Origin: Gnetum montanum
Taxonomy: Eukaryota > Streptophyta > Gnetopsida > Gnetales > Gnetaceae
NCBI GenBank assembly: GCA_015680685.1
Contig: MNCI01033650.1
Location: forward strand, 605,305 to 669,304
DNA: 64,000 bases
Reading direction: 5' to 3'
Part shown: positions 21,905 to 33,636 of the stretch, piece by piece
How positions within the stretch are numbered: position 1 is the stretch's first letter
How the letters are laid out: every line of letters starts with the position of its first letter
The notes under the pieces: model-generated
Told to the model about the DNA's origin: nothing
What the model saw: the letters and a program-made list of their open reading frames with translations, nothing else
Databases searched by the model: none
Translations under genes and position numbers: made by a program

Positions 21905-22890
21905 TTGTAGCATGCCAATAGTGTGTTGATGTGATAGAAATTTAAAGGTGCATAATGCAGTAGTCACAAAAAAGGAAGGCACTCAGTGGCTGACACATGA
22001 ACCTAATAGCATCTCAACCATATGCATGAAATAGACTGAGAGCCTTATGAGTGCCTACATTGAAGGCATGAACAAGATGGAGCAAATCCATTACCAACTT
22101 TGTGATGAACCTCATGAAACCAATTGGGAAGAGTTGGAGATCCCTAAAAGTTTTAAACAAGAGCCCCTTAAGTTGAAAACTTTGCTAGTTAGAATGAAGT
22201 ATGCTTTTCTGAAAAATGGCAAGTTGGTTATTATCAATGGCCAACCTTGCTCTTGTACAGAAAAAGAAATCGTTGGAGGTGTTCAACGAATGGCTAACAA
22301 CCTTTGCTTGATCAAAGCCTAAACTCACTAGGATTAATCCTAGGATATGCTAGCATCACATCTACATAGATCCTTCAATTAAGCCAAAGAGGGAGCCGTA
22401 GCATGTAGATAGTGTGCCGATGTGACAAAAGTTCAAATGTACATGTATGTAGTAGTCACAAAGTAGGATGGAACCTAGTGGCTAATAGTTGAACATAATA
22501 GCAGCTCAACCCTATGCATGGAGTAGACTGAGAGCCTTACAAGTGCCTACATTGAAGGCATAGATGAGATGAAGCAAATCCATTGCCAACTCTGTGATGA
22601 ACCTCATGATACCAATTGGTGATAGTTGGAGATCTCTAAAATTTTTAAATAGGATCCCCTTGAGTTGAAAAATTTACTAGTTGGAATGGAGTATGCTTTT
22701 CTGAAAAATGGCAAGTCAGTTATTATCAATGCCAACCTTGCTCTTGCATAGAAAAAGAAATTGTTGGAGGTGGTCAACAAATGACCAACAACCTTTTCTT
22801 AATCATAGCCTAAACTCACTAAGATTGATCCTAGGATATGCTAGCATTGCATCTACATAGATCCTTCCATTAAGTTAAAGAGGCAGTCAT
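21905..22890 (+). repeat. Direct duplication of about 490 bp in the protease-RT linker
   Basis: Copy 1 is about 21905-22392 and copy 2 about 22393-22890. Both contain TAGACTGAGAGCCTTA, GTGCCTACATTGAAGGCAT, CTGTGATGAACCTCATGA and CTAGGATATGCTAGCAT at matching spacing. Copy 1 retains a 91-codon open stretch (22047-22322); copy 2 has stops. Confidence 0.85.
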
Positions 22891-22899
22891 AGTGGCAAT

Positions 22900-23690
22900 T
22901 GAATTCCAAACTAAAGTAGATTGTGAAAGAGGAGATTAAACAACTCCTCAAGGCAAGGTTCATCTATCCCATTGTAGATAGTGAGTGGGTTGGTCCACTT
23001 GTGATAGTGCCAAAGAAAGGTGGCAAATGAAGGGTCTAAATTAATTTTAGGCTATTAAACATGGCAACATATAAAGATTATTTTACATTATCATTTGTGG
23101 ACCAGATGTTGAACACCATTTTTAGGCATTGCTACTACAACTTTTTGGATGGTTATAGTGTCTAGAACCAAATTTAGATAGCACTAGAGGATTATTCCAA
23201 AACCACATTTACAAGTCCCTGGGAGACTTTCACATATAGAAAGATGCCATTTAGCCTATGTAATGCCCCTATCACATTCTAACACCTTGTCATGAGCATC
23301 TTCCAACAATAGATTGGTAGCAAGGTGAAAGTCCTCATGGATGACTTCTCCACCTATGGGGCTACATTTGAATAAGCCTTGGACCATCTTGTGCAAGTGT
23401 TGAAAAGATGTGTGAAGACAAACCTTAGTCTTAACTAGTAGAAAAGCCACCTGATGGTCCAGGAAGGCATTATCTTGAGGCACATAATTTCAGAGAAAGG
23501 AATCAAGGTGGATCCTACAAAAATAAAGGTCATCCAAGGAATTACCAAATAGCTAGAAATAGTTAAATATGTGAGGTCATTTCATGGACACACTAGCTAC
23601 TACCAGTGATTCATTGAGAATTTCTCTAAGATCGCTATATCATTGGTGAAGTTGACAAAGAAGGATGCTCCATTTGTTTGGAGCAAGGAA
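22900..23690 (+). pseudogene. Element B reverse transcriptase (Athila type)
   Basis: Readable blocks in order: VKEEIKQLLKARFIYPI, DSEWVGPLVIVPKKGG, YKDYFTLSFVDQML, the fingers/palm block WETFTYRKMPFSLCNAP, the catalytic block VKVLMDDFSTYG (near 23.34 kb, both aspartates present), then ILRHIISEKGIKVDPTKIKV and YVRSFHGHTSYY. In-frame stops replace Q or W at several canonical positions, so no protein is made. Confidence 0.9.
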
Positions 23691-24150
23691 TGTGAATGTG
23701 CATTCTAGCAACTCAAAGAGAAGCTTATGGAAAATCTAATTCTACGAGCACTTGATTGATCCTAGCCCTTGCACATCATGATAAATGCTTCCAATTATTC
23801 CTTCAGGGTCATGCACACATAGTTGGATGATTGGAAATGTCCTTACTATATTCACTATGTGAGAAGAAGCATTGTGGATGCATAGTTAAACTACATCACA
23901 ATAAAAAATGAATTGATGGTAGTGGTGTTTGCCTTGGAGAAATTCAAGTACTATGTGCTTAGGTACATGTTGATCATGCACATAGATCATAGTGTAATTC
24001 GATTCTTGATGAATAAACCAACAGTGAGCCCTCATGTTATACAATGGCTGATGATCTTATAGGAATTTGATCTTAGAATTGTAGATCAAAAGGGAACTGA
24101 GAACATGGTCTTAGACCACTTGTCTTAGTTGTGATGGGACAAAAGAGATG
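23690..24150 (+). pseudogene. Element B RNase H
   Basis: PLHIMINASNYSF stands where 'EIMCDASDYA' is expected, so the first catalytic Asp is Asn. It is followed by YVRRSIVDA, ITIKNELMVVVFALEKFKYY and HVIQWLMIL-stop-EFDLRIVDQKGTENMVLDHL, which closes the domain. The second Athila fragment (52.1 kb) has Gln where this copy has the stop. Confidence 0.8.
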
Positions 24151-24199
24151 AGAAGAGTCCATTATTAGATTAGTTTCTTGATGAACTCCTCTTTTCCAG

Positions 24200-25485
24200 G
24201 GCTGTAACTGAATAAATGTCCATTGAATTAAACTAGTACCATGACATTCTCACCTATATTCTCACTTAAGAGATGTCACAGGAGTGAGATCATAGGAAGA
24301 AACAACAATCTCTTAACCAGGCAAAAGACTTCATGGAAATTAATGGACACCTTTACAAAATGTGTGTCAATGGAATGGTTTTTTGGTATGTACTTGATGA
24401 TGATCAACTACGTGTGCTCCAAGATGCCCACGAGGGTACTTTTGGGGGCCACTATGCTAGGAGATGCATAGTCATTAAGATCCTCATGACAATGTATTAT
24501 TGGAAACCACTTGTTAAGGATGCTCACCACTTTGTACACTCTTGTGATGCTGGAATGATTGCTCATATGGATGAACCTCAATAGTGGATCCAACCACTAG
24601 AGCCCTTTGATATTTAGAGCATTGACTTCATGGGTCCCATCACACCCATGTCAAATGAAAAGGTGGACATCATAGTCACTGTTTACTATTATATGAAATG
24701 GGTGGAAGTTGCAGTTATCACTGATTGCACATCTTTTATGATTACTTAGTTTGTACAAAAATATGTTGTAAATAGGTTTGGGGTAGCATGTGCACTTATT
24801 TTTAATAATGGTACTCATTTCATAGGCATTACCTTTTGGAAGCTTATGCAACACTTAGGGGTTGAACATAAATTCACAACACCCTTCCACCCCCAAGCTA
24901 ATGGTCAAGCTAAGGTCATGAATAGGGAGATAACAAAAATACTAATATGAACCATTAGTAAATATAGGAGTGATTGAAGCATGAACCTCAATGATGCCCT
25001 TTGGGCCTATTGCTCTACTTGGAAACTTCCTATTGGCTACTCTCCCAATGAGCTTTTGTACTATAAATTACCAACTCTTTCAATTCAAATGAAGCTTCGT
25101 ACACTATCAATAGCTTATGACCTTGACCTTGACCTAAGTCTATCATAAAAAGAAAGATTGATGAACCTCAACCTACTAGACGAGAACCGATTGGTAAGTT
25201 TGTCATCTAATAAAGTGTACAAGACATTCAACAAGCAATGCCATGACCTTAAAATATGAAAAGTAAAATTTCAATAGGGAGATAGGGTCCTCTACTAGAA
25301 TCTCACACATGGACCATAAAGAACTAAGTTCCAAATGTTGTGGGAGGGGCCTTATATTATCTATGAAACCTTTTCTTTTAGGGCTGTGTTAATCTACAAA
25401 CCTGGATGCCCAAACAAGAAACTACTGATCAACATGCAACAAATAAAAGCTTTCCATGAACCTAAGGGGGCTAGTGACTAGAACA
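24200..25485 (+). pseudogene. Element B integrase
   Basis: The zinc-binding domain has HEGTFGGHYA, but CDAGMIAH replaces the usual C..C, so one Cys is lost. The catalytic core shows SIDFMGPITPMS (first Asp present), then ALIFNNGTHFIG, where the second catalytic Asp is Asn, then HPQANGQAKVMNREITKIL with the Glu. The C-terminal GPY-like block is GPYIIYETFSF. Stops and the D-to-N change make it inactive. Confidence 0.85.
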
Positions 25486-25489
25486 CCTC

Positions 25490-27000
25490 AATGGATTAAC
25501 ATGCATGCTCAATTTTTTGGATCTCCTCCTTCCAACTTAATCATGGGGGAGATGGTCATCCATGTTGATTAGTTGAAATGGCTTCTTAACTTTTCACTTT
25601 TTGTTTTACATAATTTTTAGTATAGTTTTCTCTTTCTTAAAATATTTTATAATTTATTATATATTTTACTTTACTTGGTCTAAATTTTTCTAATGCTTTT
25701 CTTATGTTTTGTTTTTCTTTGTTGTCACTAGGACTAAGTGCAACTATAGCTATTGATTAATGATGGTTTGTACTATAATGTTATTTAATTGCTAATATTT
25801 GTATTATATATTTAAATTTTGATGTTAATAACTAAGACATGATTTTTTTTCATTATAACAAGTAGTGAGTCCACATCATCCACCCATCCACAAAACTCTA
25901 TGGTGTTCCCTTGTGTTGGAGATATGAGGTTCCTTATTAAATGAAACTTTTAAAGAATTGTGACTCTGGTAGTTTCCAAACTTGGGAAGGATTAAATGGA
26001 TAGACAAGGGTGTGAATTCAAGGAAATTTGATACTCTTTGTACTTGCCTACCCTCTTAGATGCATGAGTGTTCTGATGGATTTCTCACCATTCCATTGTT
26101 GACCAACAATAGGAAGCTAAAGTCTTTGCATGGTGTGGTTCCCATCCAAAAACTTCAAATAATAATAATAATAATAGAAACTCAAAGAACACCCCTTAGA
26201 TGAAATAATGGGCTATGAGCATTGGTTATGGGACTAGAAAAATATGTTACCCATGCCTTAAGGTCCCCACTAATTAAGGCCCATTTCACTTCGTACTTTT
26301 TTCTTCTCTTTTAGGAATGATGATTAATCTGTGGGCATATTCTTATACATTGAGGGGGTAGACTAGTCTTGGAGTGTTAATGCAAAGTCATTGAAAGTGG
26401 TTGGTTTTAATTTAGACTAAGGATGAATGTTATCAAGTCATATTAATCATAGAATCCATAGGGGACTTCATGTGATCACGATACAAGACTCCATTCCACT
26501 CTCCACCTCATCCATCTCTGCTTTTGTATCTCACCTCACTACCTCTTTTCATGTTCTATTCAATGTCTTAGTTTGATGCATCAAAATTTTTAGATAGTCT
26601 CTTTGGTGATTCGATCCTTAACTTATCATAACCATTAGTTATCCATGGGGTCCATAGGCTCCTTGGTTTAAGGACATGCAATGACATTAAGGGCATGAAT
26701 CTGCTATGGGGAGGACCCACTTGCATATTTCTTTGTTCAATTAGTTAAGTTCCTTATCCCTTAGGCATTTGTGCATTGAAATATTTTGTGCTTCATGTCA
26801 GCTACATCTAGTTGTGTGCTCCATGCATTTCTTCATCATTCTCTCAATAGAATATTTTTTTCTATGCATTATCTATCCCTCTTCATGTATTTCATCATGT
26901 TCTTGGGTCCTTGGACTTCCTTTGGACTCCAATTTCGAGTAAAAGCTCTTTGTTTCCCTCCCATTTTCAAATGTGAAAAAAATTTATGCTTTTGCTATGC
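25490..27000 (+). other. Element B pol-accessory ORF spacer
   Basis: Noncoding, 1.5 kb. It aligns with the spacer after the second integrase fragment (53.64-54.71 kb), e.g. CTTAATCATGGGGGAGAT. One block (GGGACTAGAAAAATATGT, then CCCATGCCTTAAGG, about 26.23-26.27 kb) also occurs in the reverse-strand spacers of E1 (35.0-35.1 kb) and E2 (42.25-42.3 kb). An (AAT)n microsatellite is at 26160-26178. Confidence 0.7.
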
Positions 27001-27110
27001 TGATGGGATCTTGTCAACACAGTTGACCACATCAATGTGATCCCATCGATGCAATCAACCTCATCGATGCAATCTCATCAACACAAGAAAAAAATCCTTT
27101 AAATAGCATC
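27001..27110 (+). promoter_or_regulatory. Element B internal promoter-like block
   Basis: An array of TTGTCAACA, ACATCAATGTGATCCCATCG, ATGCAATCAA, CATCGATGCAATC and CTCATCAACAC (27006-27083) is followed by TTTAAATAGC (27099-27108). GATCCCATCGA also occurs in the B 3' LTR U3 (30679-30689). The leader after the TATA-like box (CACTTAG-like, then GGAGTTTTTGCAATTTT, 27151-27167) matches the leaders at the equivalent place in E1 and E2. The promoter role is inferred from these coincidences. Confidence 0.5.
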
Positions 27111-27555
27111 CAATACTTAGTAAATTTTTGGCATTTGTTAGTAAACAGGGAAGGAGTTTTTGCAATTTTCAGATCCCAGAACCTTCTAGAGCCCATAACT
27201 TTCATACTATTTGTCCGATCAACCTATTTTTTCATTCTTGCAACTATTGGAGGTGAACTTTATGTCATGGGGGCTATAAACCTTAGGTTTTGATGAAATT
27301 TTTTTTTGAAATTTTTCTAACTCCCGTAAGGTTTAGCTAATAAAAAAAATATTAAAATCACTAATTTAAGGGAGTTAAACCTTTCCAATGAACTTTGGTA
27401 GACATTAAAATGAAATAATAATAAAATAAAATTAAAATAATAAAATCTATCATGTTCACAACTTAGCCAAGTGTAACCAATCAAAAGAGAGAAGGTACTC
27501 AAATGTTATAAAGTTATATGTTAAATGCTAATCCTTGGTCATGTTGTGATTAAAA

Positions 27556-30408
27556 ATGGCACCAAGACCAAAATGCCTGTAGGAAAGAGGACCTTCCTAA
27601 GCAAGGGACAAGTGGCCAAGAACTAGAAGGGGCTAATAAGAGCAACCCTAGGAGCAGGCAACTAAAACCCATGCAAAAATATCTCTTCATGAGGAGCCCA
27701 AATTGGAATATGTTCATTAGATTTCCCAAGCTAAAATAGAGCAATCCCACTGAGATGAGGCACCGGGACCAAGGCCAAACATTGAGGCCATGTTGATAGA
27801 TGTCTACCTTAGGAAAATTTATTCTAGGGATATCCAATATTTAGTTCTCCAAGAATTAAAGTTTAGTACCTTCCTAGACTTTACTCCAGAAGATGTCAAA
27901 ACCCAACAGCAAAGCTCTTCCATGTGGCCAATCATCACTTCTAGTGGGGAGTGATACATGGGAGAGACCTATCTCTTCTAGAATAACAAGAATCCAGCCA
28001 CCATTGTGAAGATCAAGGACATAAGTGTGTCCTACTTAGTGAAGGTCATCTCTGAGACCCTTGGTTTTCTTGAAAATGAAACCAATTTAGTAGAGATCTT
28101 TACACAAGCAGACCCTAAGGTTAAAAAATAGTGGGTCCAATGGTGCTAAAGAGAAGACTACAAGAAGTATGGTGAACTGACCGTGGAAAAACATGCTTAC
28201 TACAAGATAGTGACTTACCACCTCAATCTGATGGTGAGGTCTAGTAAGGTGATAGCTCTCTTTACCCATGTGTGCATTACTTTGAGTGGGAAATTCCCTA
28301 TTAACCTTCCACAATAAATTTACCTAGAGATAGAGAAGCAATTTAAAGAAAATGAACATGGGAGGAAGGCACTTTCCTTTTCATACCTACTCAAAAAATT
28401 ATGCGAAACGGGAGGGATAGGCCACTACTACAAGAACACATTAAGACATGCTCCTATTTCCTCTTGGGTAGAAATAAAGAAAGAAAAGTTCCTTGCATAA
28501 TCAAGAAAGAGGATCAACCAATGCCATCACCCACTCATGGAATAACATCGGAGGCACATGCTACCATGGAGTGCATGCAAAAGCTTTGAGAACAACTCTT
28601 GCAGTAGTCGCAAGCTAGTTCAAGTGGTAACCCACCTATCTACCTACTAACCTTGAGCCATTTGAATGAGGTAACTCATACAATAAGCTAGTTAGAAGAT
28701 ACATCATCGACTTTCTCTGCTTAATGAATGTAGACACCTATGCACTCAAATCCTAGTGCCTAAGAGGTAACAGTATCCATTCCAAGATAACAAAAGTTTC
28801 TAGAAATCTTTGTAAATGTTGCTACCTTCTCGATGTGCTTTGAGGAGGGTGATGGAGCAACTGTCTTGGTGATGCAACACCAAGGATAAGAAACGATGGT
28901 CAAGGTGGTGGCAGATTGAGTGGGTGAGGCTCTAAATGTTCTTATGGTATCTATATTAGATAGTGTTGCACTCAAACATGTGTAGACATATGCATGAATG
29001 ATCAGTGGGAGATTTAGCATAGTCCAACATAAGGAGTTGCTAGAATGACTAGTGGGAATTTGGCATATGATTTCAGAGGTCTTTGACCTTCTAGATGAGA
29101 TCACTGCTATCTAGTTGATGCTGTTAGAGGCAAGGAGCAAGTGCATCATTATAGAAGATCAACTTGAAATAGCCAAAGTTGAGAATTAGCACTTGGCTAC
29201 GGAGGTTGCATAACTTAGAAGTTTCTTTGTTGATCCCATGGTAGTTAGCTATGCAGTGAACAAGGTTAAAGTTTTTCAGTAGCTTCAGGCCAAACTTTAA
29301 GAGGCTGAGTATGCAAAGGAGTTGGTGATCTTTGACCAGTCCTTAGCTGATGCCACTATCTAAGCCATTTCTACAGGACTTATTAGAGGTTTTCTATTAG
29401 AATGCAAATTTGATCAAGGATAATTATCACCTAGATACTGTCAAGCTCCAAAAGGATCAAATGGTTGAATATATGAGACAACAATAGGAGTAGCTTGCCA
29501 AGGTGATAATGGAATTGAGGAGGTTGGTAGTAGAGAATTTTAATCTCTTAATGGGGGAGGTCCATGCCCTTTGCTAGAGGTTTATAATTGAAATCATCGC
29601 TTGGAAAAATGAGGCTCTTAAATTTGAAAGGGTAAAAAACCACTACAGAGCTCACATTAACTTGTAGAAGAAGATCAATGAAAAACACATCCAACTGACA
29701 AAGGCGAAGGTGAATGAGGTCCTCTAGTAGCTCTAATGAGGATGTGATGTATGGTAGTCAATCTTTGATGGATTGAATAAATACTAAAAAGCTGAAATCC
29801 ACCTCAAGGAGTTGCAAATCAAGGAGATGATAAAATACATGAAGCTTGCCAACCTCTACTATAAAAACTTTGCAATGCTAATTGTTGGAAGGTCAAGGTC
29901 AAATTTGGAAAAGCAAGTGGCTAGCTCATACTTGTTGTACAAGGTTAAATTTAAGCACCATGAAAAGATGAAGAAAAAACTTGAAATGATGAATGCTGAA
30001 CTTGATGTTCTCAAGCAGTGCTTCACTGATTAGAGATCCACAAATGAGAACCTAGCTTGATAGTTGAATGACTACTGGGAGCTGCAGAATGTTGTCAAGG
30101 TGTTTGATGTTGAATGGAAGCAATTCATAACTTGGTTCGTCAATGTGAAGGAGCTATTTCCTGTAATGCACTATCCATGGGATATTCCTATATTGGTCCA
30201 CATTGGTGATGCCGTGTGAACCATGTATGATCATAGGAGTAAGGAGGAGAAGATGAAAGCATTGTTGAATGCTTTCCATCTTCCACTAGTAGTTGCAGCT
30301 ATAGTCAGACAACCACAACCACAACCTCAACCATAACAGCCACATGCACCTAAAGTAGGAGAAGGTCCTTTCACACCTCAGGAACCTCCATCGCTTGGGA
30401 CAGTTTAA
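27556..30408 (+). pseudogene. Element B accessory (env-like position) ORF with coiled coils
   Basis: A 2853-bp frame (951 codons) from ATG 27556 (MAPRP) to TAA 30406-30408 (ends PPSLGTV), with many stops. Conserved blocks shared with the E2 ORF are YMGETYLF-NNKN (27.96 kb), YGELTVEKHAYYKIVTYHLN (28.17 kb), LSFSYLLKKLCETGGI (28.38 kb), a long heptad-rich region, YMKLANLYYKNFAMLIVG (29.83 kb), FPVMHYPWDIP (30.17 kb) and KEEKMKALL (30.25 kb). The L.F..L.KKLC..GI block resembles, from memory, the 'putative plant transposon protein' domain (PF20167). Athila elements are known to carry an extra ORF here. Function unknown. Confidence 0.75.
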
Positions 30409-30645
30409 TTTTCTTCCTCATCTTTAAGCTACCAGAGGAGTTGTGTTTTTATTTTTTTCATCGTGTTCAATTTTATTATCATGGACACCAAATTTTGTAA
30501 AAATTATAAATCAGTACACTTGGGCACTTAGTGTTTGTTGGTGCTAGTAGTTAGTTAGTAATCCCATGCCTTCTCAAAATTTTGTAAAGAGATTATTTCT
30601 CCTTTTTTTCACTCGAGGATGAGTTTTCATTCAGTCATCGAGGTA

Positions 30646-31430
30646 TGATGAATTGTTGTCATTGGATTATGTTAATGAGATCCCATCGACATGATCATGT
30701 CAATGCAGGGTTTAACACGTTGACGTGTACACATTGACATGTGTGCAGTGACACAATGTCTTATGTTGCCTATAAATACATGCTCACTACCTACATTTAT
30801 AGCATCCATTCATTAGTAGCTATGTGAACTCTTGAGAGTTAGAATATTTTCTAAGTGCCTATAGTAGGAGTGAGAAGTGTATGTATATTTATTCGAGCAT
30901 TGATGTACCTCAACACCTTGGTGTCATCGATAATAAAGACAAACTTTCTTCATAAACCTTGCAACACATGGACTTAGCTTAATGTTTACTTAATGCATTT
31001 ATTACTCATGAAATTTACTTTAATTCATCTATATAATTAATTCATAGCAGATAATTAATACACATAAGTATGACCATCTCAAGCATACACTTAACATTTA
31101 GTAATTCCAATAGCGCTCAACGCTTGGTAACCTAGTAGCACTGTAATGTGTTCAGGATGTGTACGGTAGATGGGAATGGATGTTTATGTTAGGATTAGCC
31201 AAGCATTAGTTAGGTATTATATTAATTAAACATTTAATTACTTTATTTTTGGGACTTAGGTGAATTAAACGAAAAATATAAAATAATAAAAATCATATTC
31301 CTTAGTTACACTTAGCCATACCTTTGCACTTCACAAGTGAAACTGAGAAGACAATGATCATGTCTATTAAATTTACTACATAGACTTAGTACACTTGGAG
31401 AGGTAAAATCTACGAAATTCGATTGGATCA
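30646..31430 (+). repeat. Element B 3' LTR
   Basis: Begins TGATGAATTGTTG. U3 array 30670-30760, TATA box CTATAAATACA (30770-30780). Aligns with the 5' LTR but lacks about 28 bp near its end (GATTGG joins directly to ATCA). Confidence 0.8.
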
Positions 31431-31435
31431 CTCAG

Positions 31436-31837
31436 TGAATGCTCTTTCTTTTTGTTTTGAAGCGAATTTTAGTTTTCTTTCTTTTGTTCTTGCCCTTATA
31501 AATAGGTTGAGGCCTTAGATATATCTCATCACTATTTGTAGAAGAGTTTTGGGTAGGAGAGATTAAGTGAAGCAAAAACAAATTGAGAGCATTAGATAAA
31601 AAAAGAAAACACCAAGAAGATTTCGGAAGCACTGCCAACATAAGTAAGAAAGTGTTGGAAATTATTTGGAATGTGACCACCAACGTTTGGCCTTGAGGTC
31701 TTGTGACTTTGGGAGTCATGGGATTGAAGGTCTTTTTCAAACAAGGTTTAGGTGTTTGCTGATATCTGGCAACACCAAGGTCCATATACCTCTAAATAGA
31801 CTTAGTAGTTATGAAACAAACTAATCATGAGTATGTG
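31436..31837. other. Unassigned DNA between element B and E1
   Basis: Contains a plus-strand TATA-like CTTATAAATAGG (31496-31507) followed by A-rich transcribed-looking sequence. The reverse strand is open for 117 codons (31432-31785), but that frame shows no recognisable motif. It ends in ATGTG, the left target-site copy of E1, so it continues at 47195 in the pre-insertion DNA. Confidence 0.5.
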
Positions 31838-32685
31838 TGATGAGTGGCTAGGTACCCCTACACTCAACCATACGAATACGAGTGTTACACGCGTGATCCA
31901 GTCAAACTCTGCAAAAGAACTAGTTGTGGCATCTAGACAGTTAGCCTTAGGTCGTAGTTTGCTATCTTCCCACCTAGACTAGTATTAGCTTTGTCATGTA
32001 TGGTTTAGTCCAGAGTGAGGTGTATGATGGGTTTCTAATCTAATGCTACTCCTGAAGGCAATGGGAAGTAATATTAACTAAGCTAGGAGAGAAGGCTGAG
32101 AGAATCTAAACTAGCCTAAGTGTGATGAGCATCCGTTCCTTGATTATTCGTATACATCTTGGACTTCGTGCATGACTACCACTAGGATGACCAAGCATAG
32201 ATCCTAGGTATGCTACTAGGTTACCAAGTAGTCACACTTAAATGCTCGTAATCAAGTTGTACTCATTCCACATTTTAACATGAGTTTAAGGGTGAGAAGA
32301 TATTAACCAGGAAAGTAGTAAATAAAAATTAATTAAATGATTACACTAAGTCAATGCTACAATGATGAAGTAATCTCAATCTTTATTTCTGGTCATGTGC
32401 ATGTCCAAGTACGTCACACTTGAATAAAGGATGCCGTACAATTACAATCACCACATTGTGGGCACACATGGAGAGGAAAAGGGTTGAGAGGAAAAATGAA
32501 AACTAAAATCAAAAATAACTTTAAACTAACTTCCTAATTACTGCCTATCGAATCTGCCTACCTCTTATTTATAGATGAGGAGATAGGCTGTAATATTGCG
32601 TACACGATATTGCGTCAGCAGTGAGATCGTGGATGGGATATCATGGGTGCGATATTACGGTTGTCAGAAAATTCATGACTCATCA
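31838..32685 (-). repeat. E1 3' LTR
   Basis: Ends TGATGAG / CTCATCA. Minus-strand TATAAATAAG at 32564-32573. The U3 palindrome array (32590-32662) is decayed, e.g. AATATTGCGTACACGATATT. Confidence 0.9.
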
Positions 32686-32868
32686 TACCCCCACGACTAA
32701 ATGAAAACTTGTCCTCTAGTTAAAGTGAGAACAAGCTTCATTGATTACATAGTGGATAGGTATGGGATTATTAACTGGCTACAATGGATTCATGCCATAG
32801 TGTGGAGTCAGAACAAAATTGAGACACAACACAAAAGAAAATCCTATGATTACAAAATTAGATTGAAC

Positions 32869-33636
32869 TCATGTAGTTCCTGGTGGCGGTGGATCCTCCA
32901 TGGATGTCTTTCCCTTTTCTTGCACTCTAGGTCTCAAAATTTGATGGTGTCGAAGTATGGCCTGGAGTTTCTCCTCTTGTAGGGCCTTGAGTGCCCTGGC
33001 ATGCACGTAAGTTTGCACTTGTGGCATAGAGGCACCCCAGTTAGCCTTCTCTTTTTCTTCCACCACCCTTTTATTCTTTGTCAATAGTTTATTAAGCTGC
33101 TCGATTCTGAAAGTGTCCAGCTGGTTCTAAGAAACCTGTGGCCCTGTATTCAGAATGTTTAATACTTCTGAAATGGCTTGAATAGAGAAATCAACAGTCA
33201 CACCATAATTGTTAACCGTGGTGCCTTCTTCTTTATTGTGCCAAAATTGGTACGTTTCCCCTAAGTACTAGGAGCCGCTTTCAGAGAGGGTAGGCCATAA
33301 TAGGGATCCTTTGAGGTGATCCCTAATGACCTCCAGAGCAAATTCTATGAAAGGTTCAAAGTTTAATTCCATGATCACTACAGTGAATATGGACCTTTCA
33401 TGGATGGTCTGAACACAATCCTAGGTTAGCATGAGATATCGTTCTTGTTCAGACATTGCAGCAGCTCCTCCTTTTGCCTGCCTTGATTGTACTATAGCAG
33501 GGTCTTCTTGGTGGATACTAAATGATTGTTCCTCCTACTCTACATGTTGTTTGGCAGGAACTTTTCCTTCACCTCTCCTAGGTTGTTTGATCACACATTG
33601 AGCAGGACATTCCTGTTGTTCGTGTTTCAGGGCCAT
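32869..33636 (-). pseudogene. E1 accessory ORF, internally deleted
   Basis: A 256-codon frame from ATG 33636 (MALKHEQQE) to TGA 32869-32871 (ends DPPPPGTT), with a few TAG stops. It aligns with the two ends of the 930-codon E2 ORF. N-terminal block LGETYQFWHNKEEGTTVN is followed by an abrupt jump (near 33.13 kb) to the QLNKLLTKNKRVVEEKEKAN coiled coil. A second jump (near 32.97 kb) leads to EEKLQAIL and the C-terminal tail. The frame is kept across both deletions. The preceding sequence ends TGTGATTGTAG directly before the ATG, a conserved splice-acceptor-like site. Confidence 0.8.

Larger units (their letters stand above)
17823..31430 (+). mobile_element. Element B: complete, inactive Athila-type Ty3/gypsy retrotransposon
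   Basis: A 13.6-kb plus-strand element with two LTRs (17823-18657 and 30646-31430), a tRNA-Asp primer site, gag, protease, RT, RNase H and integrase in order. A 1.5-kb spacer, a promoter-like block and an accessory ORF follow. The flanks CTTAG (17818-17822) and CTCAG (31431-31435) differ by one transition and may be the 5-bp target duplication. RT carries VLMDDFS, the MDD form typical of Athila. All frames contain stops, mostly TAG or TGA at sites where CAG, CGA or TGG is expected. Confidence 0.85.

Noticed and set aside
31432-31785. 117-codon minus-strand ORF between B and E1
   Set aside because: Lys/Arg-rich C-terminus and Leu-rich middle look like chance translation of AT-rich DNA. No motif and no support on the other side of E1.
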